A stretch of 64,000 nucleotides of DNA from Seriola aureovittata (Eukaryota > Chordata > Actinopteri > Carangiformes > Carangidae). The position numbers and the translations under genes are program-made. A model generated the notes under the pieces. That model was not told the DNA's origin, made no database searches, and was given only the letters and a program-made list of their open reading frames with translations. Where the stretch lies: positions 11,118,542-11,182,541 of the forward strand of contig NC_079387.1 in assembly GCF_021018895.1 (NCBI RefSeq), written 5' to 3'. This document shows, piece by piece, positions 10,502-22,992 of this stretch. How positions within the stretch are numbered: the stretch's first letter is position 1; the number at the start of each line of letters is the position of its first letter.

Positions 10502-13500
10502 ATGGGGAAGAAACAGAAGAAATCCGGGGAGGACAGGTAGAGAAAACACCACCTGCTGTCACACACCACCTGTCCACACTGATACCTGGCGGTGGCGAGC
10601 TTCCCTGCCCCGTCAAAAACCCCAAAACCGGACTGGATTCCCGCTGGTTACTCAGTTAGCTTAGCGGCTATGTGGGCTAGCAGAAGCTAACCACGCGTCA
10701 GTGCAAGTGTGAGTCCAGGTGATGGTTTAAACAACCTGAAAACGGTTCAGCACGAAATTTGGGGTTTATCCTCAGCCCTGACAGCCGGGGGAAGACTCCC
10801 TAAACTCAGCTTAACTGTAACCTGTGAAAGCTAGGGGCTAAATGCTAAGAAGAGCCACCACCAGCTAAGCTATCAGTTAGCCCAGTTATCTGTGCCTCCT
10901 GGCCGCAGCTCATGTTGGCTTTCTGTGAGAAAAGGCTGATGTAATGCCAACTACCTTCGCACCTGTCTAAATCCTCTACCTTTATTTAGTCTGTCAGCCT
11001 TGGTCTGACACACCTGAGGGTGTCAGGTAATGACACAGCCATGTTGGTGTTCCTGTGTTGAGCTGTAAAGCAAAGAAGCATTAACACAACAGCTTCAATT
11101 AAAACTACAGCAACATTTAACATCCATTAGTATGTGAAGACACAGCAACAAAAAATTCATGTCAAATGATCCATTCATAAATGTAGCTCTGATCCAGGAC
11201 TTGGTCCAGCATAGGTATCTCGTTGAATTTGAACATTTCAGTCACTGATCTGTTCAACATTGAAAAATAAACCAGTTACAGTTTCTCAGAACCCAAGGCG
11301 AGGTCTTCAGATATCCTGTTTTATCTAAACCAACAGTCCAAAAACCAGAGATCCAGTTTACATCAGATCCTCACATATCAGAGGCAAGAAGCAGCAGATG
11401 TTTCACGTTTTTGTTTAGAAAAATGACTTAAATGATACATCAAATATCAAAAATGTTGATTGATTTCACATAAAAATCAATGTAATTTATATTTAAATGC
11501 TATTTATGAATTTTTTTTGTCCTTAAAGTACAAGAAAATAATAAAAAATACCTGTTGTAGTTCACGTCACCCTGAGGTGCTGTCTTCAAATTGCTTGTTT
11601 TATTCAACCAACTGTCCAAAACTGACAGACATTCATTTTACTGTCATAATTAACAAAGAAAAGCAAAAGATCCTCATGATTATGAATCTGGAAACAGCAA
11701 ATATTTGATGCTTGGTTTAATAAATAACTAAAATGATTATCAAGATAGTTGTCAATTGATTTTCTAAATGAAAAAGCCAGGCGGCTGTGATACGTAGTAA
11801 AACAGTCCTGGATCAAAGTTTCGTGCACACACACCAAACCGATCATCAGGCTGTAAAACCAGGGAAGTTTTCGTTCGGCCTTTGAATGTGAATGTTGTGA
11901 CTGATCTCATCTGACAGTTTGTTCTTCTCGTCAGAAAATGTCCCGGCTGCTGCCAGCTGCTAATTATTTAACGTGCATTCGTTAGAGAACTCATGTCGAC
12001 TCCACAGTTCATTGATGACCAAATTCAGAGTGATTCTTAATACACTCCTGTCACAGTTTTATTGCAAATGTATTGTGCAGAATATTTTTTTCATTTCAAA
12101 CCTTAAAATAATCTAAAAAAAGATCTGACTCAAAACTGTCAAACAAGAAATGAATGATTTTCAGAAACACCAGCAGCTTCATTTCTTTTACTCTTTACTT
12201 TTGAACATCTGAGATAAAAGAGCAATATAATAGAAAATAATGTATTTACTGGAGAATTTATGCTGCTTTTTCGCTGCACTACAGTAACAAACTAAGACTG
12301 TAGTAAGTGACTAAGTGTTGTTTTCTCTGTATAAAATAGGTAAACGCTTGAGACAGCTGTAACAGTACAATTCTGCTGAAGCTTGGATGCATCAGTCACA
12401 ATAATACAATAATAATTGTATGTACTTTAACCACATTTTCACTGCAGTTGGAAAATGTTTTATATTATGTTTTTCACAGGCGGTTAGTGATTTTACTGTT
12501 TGTGATAAACATGATAAACAAGTTAAATTTCATCTTTTCACAAGCTGCTGAATACGAACTCATTAGATTTTTTGGCACAATTAATTAAAGTAAAGCCTGT
12601 CTGCTTTACATTAAAGTAGTGCTCTCCTGCGGGTCAGAGGGATGATGGGAAATGAAAGGGTTGTGAGGAAAGTGGAGAGTCAGCAGCTTTTCATCTGTTC
12701 ATATTGTCCTGACACAGAGAGAGAGAGAGAGAGTCCTGCCTATTCTGCTAATGTCTCTCCACCTCTGTGTCCTGTCACATTTCAAAGCTGATCTTTGTCT
12801 CGTCTAAGCTGAGCTCCTGACCTGGTTTTAATCAAGTATCGGTCGTTTGGTTGATATTGTTATTGATCTGTCTTCAGTGCCAAAGATGACGGCATTGACA
12901 TCGACGCTCTGGCGGCGGAGATCGAAGGAGCCGGCGCCTCCAAAGAACCAAAAGGGAAGAAGAAGAAGAAAGGAGCCAAGAAGGACGACTTCGAGTACGA
13001 CACTGCTCCTCCTCCTCCTCCTCCCTCTCACCTTCATCATGTCTTGTTTTCTCCTCCTCATCCTCAGCTCCTCCTCTGACCTCCTTTCCCTTTTTGTCTC
13101 CTCCCTTCCTCTGTGAGTCGTGTCTGTGAGTCGTCTCTTTTTCAGCCTCTTAACTCTGAGTTTCTCGTCCTGCAGCGAGGACGACATCCTGAAGGAGCTG
13201 GAGGAGTTGTCTCTGGAGACTCAGGGAGGAAAGGCAAAGGTAACGACACCTGACGAGTCCAGTGGAATGAAGTGGTAATTTACTCAGTATTTATTTAAAG
13301 CGCTCGGTTAACTCCACTGACTCTCCCCGTGCAGAAAGCAGAAACCACAGAGGAAGTGGAGAGCGTCGAGCCTCCCAAACCAGAAAAGAAGAAGACCAGA
13401 AAGGGGAGGAAGGGTGGAGCCAGCCCCGAGGAAGAGGAGGGCGAGGAAGCTGAAGGTCAGGCTGATGGAGAGAGGAACGGAGAGCAGAAAGACCAGAAGG

Positions 13501-16500
13501 TGATTGTGTTTCATAAACAAAGTTCAATCATTTAAACAGGTTTCAAAACAGACTCTCTGTTTTTCATTATTCAATTTCAGAATAATTGTTGGAATAAATT
13601 AATATTTTACTGCTTCTTCTTGCTTTTCTCCTTTTTTTGTTGGTTTATTTTATTTTTATTTAATTAATTATTTAAATATATATATATATTTTCTGGATTT
13701 CATTGAACTTCTCGTCTCTGCTCCTCCAGGCGACTCCTGCTGCTCCTCCCTCCGACTCAGATGACGACAGCAGCTCACGTTCTCGCCTCAAGAACAAAGG
13801 AGGTAAGAAGGGAGGCAAAAAACCTTCAGTGTCCGACGAAGAGGAGGACAAAGAGGAGGACGAAGGCGTGAGCAAAGGAGGAGGTAAAGGAGCGAAGGAG
13901 GACGAGTCAGAGGACGATGAAGAGTTCACCTCCAGGAGAGAGCAGAAGAAGAAGAACAAAGGCAAGGCGGCGAAGGCGGAGAGCGAGGAAGAGGAGGAGC
14001 AGGAGGAGGAGGGAGGGGTCTTCAAGATGAAGACGGCGGCGCAGAAGAAGGCAGAGAAGAAGGAGAGGGACAAGAAGAAGAAGGAGGAGGAGAGGATGAA
14101 GCAGAAGAAGCTCAAGGAGAAAGAGAAGGAGGGCAGCGTGGAGGCTAAAAAAGAGCCAGAGAAGAAGACGACAGAGGCCGCACCTCCTCAGGTAGCACCA
14201 CCTGCAGCAGCAACGGCTGAGGAACCGGAAGGGGCGGAGCCAACAGCTGAGGGTATAATTGGATTTCAAAATAAAATCAACAAGTGTAGTTTTAACATAT
14301 TATAGGTTTTTGTTTTAACCACATGCCACCTGTTGCTGTTTTTCACTCGTTTCTTCTTCTTCTGTGGTGCCTTCCTGCAGATGAGGCCGAGGGCGACAAG
14401 AAGAAGAAAGACAAGAAGAAGAAGAAGGGAGAGAAGGAGGAGAAGGAGAAGGAGAAGAAGAAAGGACCCAGCAAGGCCACAGTGAAGGCCATGCAGGAGG
14501 CTCTGGCCAAGATGAAGGAGGTGGGGCATTCTGGGAAATGTAGTCATGGGATTTTGACGGAAGTTTGGAGTCTTTTTTGACTTGTTATTATTTGTGGTCG
14601 TTGTAGGAGGAGGAGCGAGCCAAAAGAGAGGAGGAGGAGCGGCTGAAGAAGCTGGAGGAGATGGAGAAGCAGAGGCTGGAGCAGGTAAAACACAAACACC
14701 TCCTCCTGTCGTTTCTCTGTTTCTCTGTCAGTCCTCAGTCTGACCTTTTGACCCCCCCTCACCTGCCCCGATTAGGAGCGCCTGGAGCAGGAGCGTAGGG
14801 AGAAGAAGAAGCAGAAGGAGAAGGAGAGGAAGGAGCGTCTGAAGAAGGAGGGGAAGCTCCTGACGAAAGCCCAGAGAGAAGCTCGAGCTCGGGCCGAGGC
14901 CACGCTCAAGCTGCTGCAGGCTCAGGGTGAGAGTCCGTCCGCCAATCACTTACAGATTATTGATACAGTGATCGGCAATTTAAAACCAGTCATTGGGATT
15001 TAACTTGAAATTAAACTGAGCTGAATCACTTTGAAACACAATGTTGCAGGAAAACGTCTTATTTCATCTTGAATCCGTGTGTGTGCAGGTGTTGAAGTGC
15101 CATCCAAAGACTCTGTGCCAAAGAAGAAACCAGTTTATGGAGACAAGAGGAAGAAGAAGCCCAACGCCCAAACTCCTGAAGGTACCGACACAGACTAACA
15201 TGGAAACAACGTATTGATCATGTTAAAGAAAAAAAATCCAAGTCTAAAGCAATTCTGTTTAAAGCGAGGGATGCTTTAAACTACAAGGCCTTAATTTACT
15301 GCTCACTTCTACTTCAGGTCGACCTTTATTGATAAGGCTGATCACTGATCACACTGATCCACTGTTTCTAAATTCTCATGGAGAACAATACACGAGACAA
15401 ATCTGATCTGAGAGGAGTTTATAAGTTTACTGTACAAAAAGATTAAAAAGACGAGATGTGTTTTTATTGTTGGGGGTTAAATTATGGAACAATGCTAATT
15501 TAAATTTAAAAATGTGTAATTTCCTTTTGGTTTTCAAAATAATGGTTTACTGAGCTGTTTCTGAAGGTGAACAATTTTCTTTTCTGTTGGTGGGAAGAGT
15601 AATTGATCAGATGTAGAGAGGCGTATGTCTGAGCCTGTTCAGTCACTAGTGAATACACAGACTACTGACTGATAAAAACTACTAATGAGATGCTCGTTAA
15701 CTCAGAAGCTCGTTAACTCGGCTCGTTACTGCTGCTGCTGAATAAAAAGTGTTTTCTTTGCTCCTCTCCTTAGAAACGTCTGAGGTAACTTCACCGACGT
15801 CGGAGACTCCAGAGCCCGTTCCCATGGAGACGGAGGCTGAGACACCGGCTGCGGAGCCAGGTGAGACGCGCAGGTTTTAAAGGGAGGAGGAGTCGGGAGG
15901 GCAGAGTAATAATAATGGAGGAGGAGGATGTTGTTGACGTGATGAAGATGACTTTCTCTGTGTGCAGAGGTGAAACCGGACGCTGCTGTCGACGACTGGG
16001 AAGCCATCGCCAGCGACGAGGAGAAAGGTCAGGAGGAAAAACAAACTACACTTCCATTATTTCTTGTTATTAATTTCTAGAGCAGAAGTGATTTGTCTTT
16101 ATTTTACCAGAAATCGTTTAAAAAAATAAAGAAACTCGAGAAAGAAAGAGAAGAAACTAGAGTCAGTATTAAAGCGTGTTCAACTTTATCTGCCAGAGCT
16201 GAAGAAAGTCCACATCGAGGTGAAGGAGGACACCGCCGCTCCTCCTCAGCCCACAGGCAGCGAGGAGGACGAGGAGGAGGAAGACGAGGAAGAGGACGAG
16301 GACGATGACGAGGAAGACGATGACGAGGACGATGAGAGCGAGGAGGAGAAGGAGCCGGCGGCGGCGGGTCACGCCAAGAGGAAGGAGAGCGAGGACGAGA
16401 GCAGCGAGAGCGAGGACGACGACGGGAGGACGAAGGAGGAGCGGCTGTACGACCGGGCCAAGAGGAGAATAGAGGTGAGGAGCACGAGAGGAGTGAAGGC

Positions 16501-16722
16501 TCGTCTGTTTTCACCCCGTCTCTGGCTGACCACCTGTGTCTGTGTTTCCATAGAAACGGAGAGCAGAGAACCTGAAGAACGTGGACGTGGACACGCTGAG
16601 ATCTCCGGTGGTGTGTGTGCTCGGACACGTCGACACCGGAAAGACCAAGATCCTCGACAAGGTAACGTTTACTGACTGGTTCATATTTACTGACTGTTAG
16701 CTGAATGATCACTGACTGATTA

Positions 16723-16788
<66 letters not shown>

Positions 16789-18817
16789 CTGCGACACACT
16801 CATGTTCAGGACGGTGAAGCCGGAGGAATCACTCAGCAGATCGGAGCCACAAACGTCCCGAAGGAGACGATCGAGGAGCAAACCAGGATGGTTAAAAATG
16901 TACGACGACCACACACACACACATACACACACACACACACACACATACGGTTAAATGAACTCAGTGTTGATGTGTATTAAACTGACTTTTGTTTGTGCAG
17001 TTTGAAAAAGAAACCATCAAGATCCCCGGCATGTTGATCATCGACACACCAGGACACGAGTCCTTCAGGTAACCACCTGGACAGTCATACCTGGAACTGT
17101 GCTGCTGGGTTTACAGGTGCACACACACGAGGAACAGCAGGCGACCTGAGACCAAACTTACTCTTTATTTAATAAGCTTATATAGCTTATATCTAAGCTC
17201 TGACAAATCCAGAGGAGGAGATGAGTTTTAAAAGAAAAAGGCAGCAGTGTGGACGAGCCTTAGTCTCTGCTGTCTGACGCCACAGGCATCAGGTTAATGA
17301 AGCAGAGATCAAACATGGTGAAAGTCCAGGGTTTAGGTTTGATGGTTAATCACTGTGGTTGCCGTTAGTAACTCGTGTCTCCGCCTCTTTGCTCGGCCAG
17401 TAACCTGAGGAACAGAGGCAGCTCTCTGTGCGACATCGCCATCCTGGTGGTGGACATCATGCACGGCCTGGAGCCTCAGACGATCGAGTCCATCAACCTG
17501 CTGAAGGAGAAGAAGTGTCCCTTCATCGTCGCCCTCAACAAGGTCTGACACCTGTTTACCATCAGACGTGTCTCACCTGTTCTCCCTCCTTCACGCTCTC
17601 TGACCGTGTTGTTGTTGTTGTTGTCAGATCGACCGTCTCTACGACTGGAAGAAGAGTCCGGAGACCGACGTCGTGGCCACGCTGAAGAAGCAGAAGAAGA
17701 ACACCAAGGACGAGTTCGACGAGAGAGCCAAGGCCGTCATCGTGGAGTTCGCTCAGCAGGTGTCAATCTAATTTATACAAACAATAAAATATTATGAAAT
17801 AAGAATAATTACACTGAAGCTACAGATCATCTTTTCTTATTTACTCAACCTCATCAGACAATAAAATTACACTATTACACCATTTTAATTCACCCTTCTT
17901 TATATTTGTTAAGTTATTAATACAGAAATATGTAATTTGTAATGAAGCTTGATCAAAGAAATCCTTAATTTTTCACAATATTAGAATTTACTGTGACACT
18001 TTTCTTTAATTCTTTTATTATTATCTATGATCAATGACCTTTGATCATTTCTGTTTTCCGTCACCCTGAACTTTGTCGTCTGCCTGTTGTTGTTCCTCAG
18101 GGTCTTAACGCCGCCTTGTTCTACGAGAATAAAGATCCCCGGACGTTTGTGTCGTTGGTTCCCACCTCGGCCCACAGCGGCGACGGGATGGGAAACCTCA
18201 TCGCCCTGTTGATCGAGCTCACTCAGACCATGTTAGCCCGCCGGCTAGCACACTGTGACGAGCTGCGAGCTCAGGTCATGGAGGTAAGACGGCGTGTTTT
18301 TGTTAAGACACTCTGGATTTATTTTTACTCCACGGTGAACAGACCTGATGACGTCCGTGTGTTCAGGTCAAAGCTCTGCCTGGTATGGGAACTACGATAG
18401 ACGTCATCCTCATTAACGGTTGTCTGCGGGAGGGAGAGACCATCATCGTCCCGGGGGTGGAGGGGCCAATCGTAACACAGATCAGAGGGTTACTGCTTCC
18501 TCCGCCTCTGAAGGAGCTCAGAGTCAAGGTAAACATCACGTGCCTCTGACTCCGTGTTGATGAATGTATTGCTCCAACATTACCGATATCCGCTGCATGT
18601 TGTCCGCTCCTGCATCCTGACAAATGTATTGATGAGGTACCTGTTGTATTGATTGTCCGTCTGATCTATGGATTGATTGATGCAGAACCAATACGAGAAG
18701 CACAAGGAGGTGTCGACGGCTCAGGGAGTGAAGATTCTGGGTAAAGACCTGGAGAAGACGTTGGCGGGGCTCCCCCTGCTGGTGGCTAACAGGGACGACG
18801 AGATCCCCGTCCTGAGG

Positions 18818-18863
<46 letters not shown>

Positions 18864-21673
18864 AGAAACCAGTGTTTCTGTACTGGCTGTGTGAGGCTCC
18901 CAGTTTGACTGACTGGTGCTGGTTTTCAGGACGAACTGGTGCGAGAGCTGAAACAGACTCTGAACTCCATCAAACTGGAGGAGAAAGGAGTTTACGTCCA
19001 GGCGTCCACGCTGGGGTCACTGGAGGCTCTGCTGGAGTTCCTCCGCACCTCTAAAGTCCCGGTGAGCACCTGTCTGTCTGTTCACCTGTCTGTCTGTTCA
19101 CCTGTCTGTCTGTCCCTGAAAAGCAACGAGAGCCAGAAACTACAGCGGTGACCTTTGACCTCTGTTTGTGTGTCTGCAGTACGCTGGTATCAACATCGGT
19201 CCAGTTCATAAGAAGGATGTGATGAAGGCGTCGACCATGTTGGAACACGACCCGCAGTATGTCCTCAGTCTCTGCTCTTTCTAAAGACGACGTCACTTCA
19301 CATTAAAACATAATAATTACATAATAATCAATAATTAGATAAACACAGAAACATGTAGATTAACTGATAGTTATGAAAGGAAATGTCGTGCGTCCTCAGG
19401 TACGCGGTGATCCTGGCGTTCGACGTGAAGGTGGAGAGGGAGAGTCAGGACATGGCCGACAGTCTGGGAGTTCGGATCTTCTCTGCTGAAATCATCTACC
19501 ACCTGTTCGACGCCTTCACCAAGTACAGAGAGGACTACAAGAAGGCCAAACAGGACGAGTTCAAGTAGGAAAACACACACTCGGACACAATCGATCGTCT
19601 TCTGATCGGAGGTTTTAACTTGTCGTCGTTATTGTTTGAGTCTGTAACAGTGCGGAAGAAATGCAGCATCTTTTTGCGATGTGTTTTCAGGCACATAGCC
19701 GTGTTTCCGGTGAAGCTGAAAGTTCTTCCTCAGTTCATCTTCAACTCCAGAGATCCCATCGTGATGGGGGTGACGATAGAGGCCGGAGTCCTGAGGCAGG
19801 GGACGCCGCTCTGTGTCCCCAGCAAAGGGGTGAGACAGTCCGTGTGTTTCAGTTCAGTTTATTTAACGTCATCAGGAGGAGCCACTGAAAACCAGAACAA
19901 TTAATAACAGTTTAACACAAGCAGCGGATGTTAAGTTATTGACTTATAATGAAAAATCAAGGGACCCAGAACAATCCGGATCAGATCAACCAGAACTTCG
20001 GCCCGTCGCTGTGTGTTTACATGTGACGTCTGTGTTTCAGTTCGTGGACATCGGTGTGGTGACGAGCATCGAGATGAACCACAAGTCCGTCGACAGCGCC
20101 AAGAAAGGCCAGGAGATCTGTGTCAAGATCGAGCCCATTCCCGGCGAGTCCCCCAAGATGTACGGCCGCCATTTTGAAGCCACCGACATCATTGTCAGCA
20201 AGGTGAGGACCGGCCCGCCGAGGAGCGGCAAAACGCCTTTTAACGGACGTTTGCTTTATTTAAAAATCACATTTTCAACAAACAACGTGAAGTCGTAAAC
20301 GCGCCGCTTGTTTTTGTTGATGATGATTTTAGTCGATTTCAGAGTCAGCTGGATCAATCAGCTGATATTTGACGATCACAGATTTGTCGGTATGTGCCGA
20401 AACTTTTTATCACGCAACAGAATGCAGAAAAAGATGTCGGTGTCGTAACATAGTTTGTCCAGCAGAGCGCGCTCCAACTCCATTAACTATACTGTCAGCA
20501 CATGTCGAGGTAGAGCCACAGGAGGAAGGTGCATTTTAGGAACACAAGACAGAAATGAAAGAAAGGAAGAAATGAAAGGAAGGAAGGATGCAAGGGAGAA
20601 ATGGAGAAAGAAACGCAAAAGAGGTAAGAAGGAAAGAATAGAAAGAAAAGAGGGGAAAATGTTGTGATGTGTTGAAATAATGTCCACGCTTATAAAAATA
20701 CGACAGACTCGGTTTTAGAGGCGTAGATGTAGTTTTAGATCAGCTTAGAAAAATAATGTGTTACCCAAGATTTCTGAATTCTGGGTTCAAGTGTAGATAG
20801 TAATAGATAGTGATAGTAACATGTATGTTTCACATATCAGATCTATTGATTACTTAAACCTTCAGCTTGGTGCTAACGGTGAGAAATGGTTTTAGTTTAG
20901 TTCTTATTTAAATTGTATAAAGTAAATTCTCAGATAGATTTCTGGTCAATGTTCATTTCCACGGCAGTAATTCATCACAATGACAGAATCATGTGACTTT
21001 AAAACAAGAAATATTGGCGCTTTATAAATATAAAATAAATAAATATATCCTCGTCCCCCTGGACCCGTGCCCTGTAGGCCTCTTCAGTAATCCATATATG
21101 GGTCCAGATCACATTAATTGATTAATTCTATTACAAGGAATAATTGTTGTATACAGCTGTGAAGTCCTGACAAAAGTGTGATATCAATAAGTTCATGTAT
21201 CTCATATCTGCAGGTCTTATTTTTTGTTTTTCTGTCACTTTCTCCAACATGTATTTACATATAAAGGGTGTTAAATTAGATTTCAATGTAATCCTAAAAA
21301 GTGTTAAATTTAATGTGAACACTGCAGAAGATGTGTAATTTAATAAGGGAATAAAAACAGTAACTAGGGTTAAAACAGCAGATGAGTGAGTGTGACGTGT
21401 CTGTTGGAAATGGACATTATACTGAATTTACCATGTGATACGTTACAGTACAAATAATTCTCCGGTTTCTGTGTTTCACCAGGATTTTGTCTGAGAAGTT
21501 GCAGTTTCTTTCTGTAGCTGCAGGTTCGGTCCGGTTCGCTGTGACGCTGTGTTTTTGTGTTTCAGATCACGCGGGCGTCCATCGACGCTCTGAAGAACTG
21601 GTTCAGAGACGAGATGCAGAAATCTGATTGGCAGCTGATCATGGAGCTGAAGAAGACCTTTGAGATCATCTGA
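10502..21673 (+). CDS. eif5b: Eukaryotic translation initiation factor 5B
   Basis: Twenty-six exons give 1203 codons in one frame: 10502-10536, 12878-12994, 13176-13239, 13335-13499, 13730-14252, 14381-14520, 14607-14684, 14776-14926, 15089-15181, 15774-15860, 15968-16027, 16197-16474, 16554-16661, 16789-16899, 17001-17068, 17401-17542, 17628-17759, 18101-18283, 18367-18528, 18686-18817, 18930-19061, 19180-19256, 19400-19564, 19691-19829, 20041-20202, 21566-21673. The protein starts [11 protein letters not shown] and has a long Lys/Glu/Asp-rich N-terminal half, as in the family. The GTPase domain shows GHVDTGKT (G1), DTPGHESF (G3), NKID (G4, split across 17542/17628) and PTSAHSGDG (G5). The C-terminus ends [10 protein letters not shown], then ELKKTFEII. 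eIF5B is the IF2 homologue that joins ribosomal subunits during cytosolic initiation. The gene appears intact; human EIF5B is 1220 residues. Confidence 0.97.
11270..11775. repeat. Two diverged copies of an interspersed, MITE-like element in EIF5B intron 1
   Basis: About 11285-11460 and 11560-11775 share the order: GAGGTCTTCA/GAGGTGCTGTCTTCA, CCAACAGTCCAAAA/CCAACTGTCCAAAA, a TCCTCA block, then AGCAGATGTTT/AACAGCAAATATTT and AAATGACTTAAATGAT-like ends. This resembles non-autonomous hAT-type repeats widespread in percomorph genomes; the class is from memory and not confirmed. Confidence 0.45.
16723..16946 (+). repeat. (GT)n and (CA)n flanking EIF5B exon 14
   Basis: A GT tract of about 64 bp at 16723-16786 ends directly in the exon-14 acceptor (GTGTGTAG|CTGCG). 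A CA tract at about 16907-16946 starts a few bases after the exon's donor (AAAT|GTACGACG). Exon 14 (111 nt) is therefore bracketed by complementary repeats. Confidence 0.9.
18820..18860 (+). repeat. (CA)n adjoining the donor of EIF5B exon 20
   Basis: The donor GAGG|GTAACACAC runs straight into about 40 bp of CA repeat. Confidence 0.85.
20203..21565 (+). other. eif5b: Last intron of EIF5B
   Basis: A 1.36-kb intron, the longest after intron 1. It includes a purine-rich GAAAGGAAGG stretch near 20550-20650 and AT-rich sequence. No coding content or named element was recognised. Confidence 0.6.
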
Positions 21674-22329
21674 GGGAGCTGAAACACAAACCAACCAACC
21701 AACCAACAAACACACACAGATAAACACACATACACTTCCTCCCTCAGATGCTGAGACGTTGACGGAAGGAAAAAAAAAAACAGAAAAAAAAAAAACCCCA
21801 ACAAAACAACCTAAAAAAGACGTGAAAGTGTTTTTCTGTGAGAAACGAACTGTTTTTTCCACTGTTGTAAACAGTGATAGTTTAGACCACATTTCACACA
21901 CACACACACACACACTCAGTATTCCAACGTGCCTGTTCTTCAGCATCAACGTTGTGTTATTATTATTATTTTTTTTCTTCTTCTCTGCTCTGAATAGTTG
22001 CTGCTCTTTCATGTCCCAGACTCCGCCCCCCTCCTCCCTTGACTGAGGCTAACGAGCTTAACGAGGCCGATGAGTCAGTAGAGCCAGTGTTCAGCCAGGT
22101 GTATTATGGGATTGTACTGGGCAGCACCAGGGCTGGAGGAGGGAAAAATTCATTTTTTTTTCTTTTTGAATCATCGAAGCAGCAGCAGCGACGGTGTCAA
22201 CGTTAAAGACATTAAGGAGCTGATTTTCAGCATTGACGGCTTTGCTGCATGGTTTGTCGGCCACGTTGGGGGGACGGGGTTTGAATGACAGAGAAGATTT
22301 TAAACTGTTTTTGCTGCAACTGCTGATGT

Positions 22330-22335
22330 AATAAA
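22330..22335 (+). promoter_or_regulatory. eif5b: EIF5B polyadenylation signal candidate
   Basis: AATAAA about 660 bp after the EIF5B stop. The 3' UTR before it contains a CA run at 21893-21916. Confidence 0.55.
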
Positions 22336-22992
22336 TTCCCATGATTCTGATGAAACCCGCAGATTGAGAGTTTTCATTTCGGACCTGTTCACATCTGCAG
22401 CAGAAGAACCTCTAACATCAACACAAGTGTTAAGATTTCAATCAGTGTTTTATGGAAGAGTTAAAATAATTTCATTGAGAACCCAGCCATAATAATGAAA
22501 CTTAAATGTGAAATGGACTTTACAATTTCACATTGGCGGACAACATGCAACGGAAATCATTAGAAATGGTAAATGAGAACTGGACTTTTGGCTTTAAATT
22601 GTTTTAAATTATGCTAAGTTCCGATTTAAGGTATGTTATGGTTGGTTTATGGTTTCTAACCCAAACTTAGGAGAATCCTGCCTTTGTGACATGTTTACGT
22701 TCAGCACATAGTTCTGGTTCAAATGCAGAAGTCCAGTTCGCTACTTCATTTTCAAGTCTTAACTGGAAAAGTCCATTTCACAACAAGGAAAAAAAGAAAA
22801 TAAAACTCTAATGGAAATCCAAGTAAATTATTGCATTTTAATATATTAAATATTCCTTGAAGCTGTTTTTTAAAGTTCATAAAAAAAAAATACAAAAAAT
22901 ATCCTATGATCTTCAAAAATTTTACATTTTCCCCAAACATTTACACGGAAGCAAAATATTACACAATTTACATACAAGCATAAATAATTAAT
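22336..22992. other. Convergent 3' interval EIF5B-BCO1
   Basis: AT-rich sequence between two convergent genes. It probably holds the BCO1 3' UTR, but no clear minus-strand polyadenylation signal was picked out. No gene seen. Confidence 0.5.
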
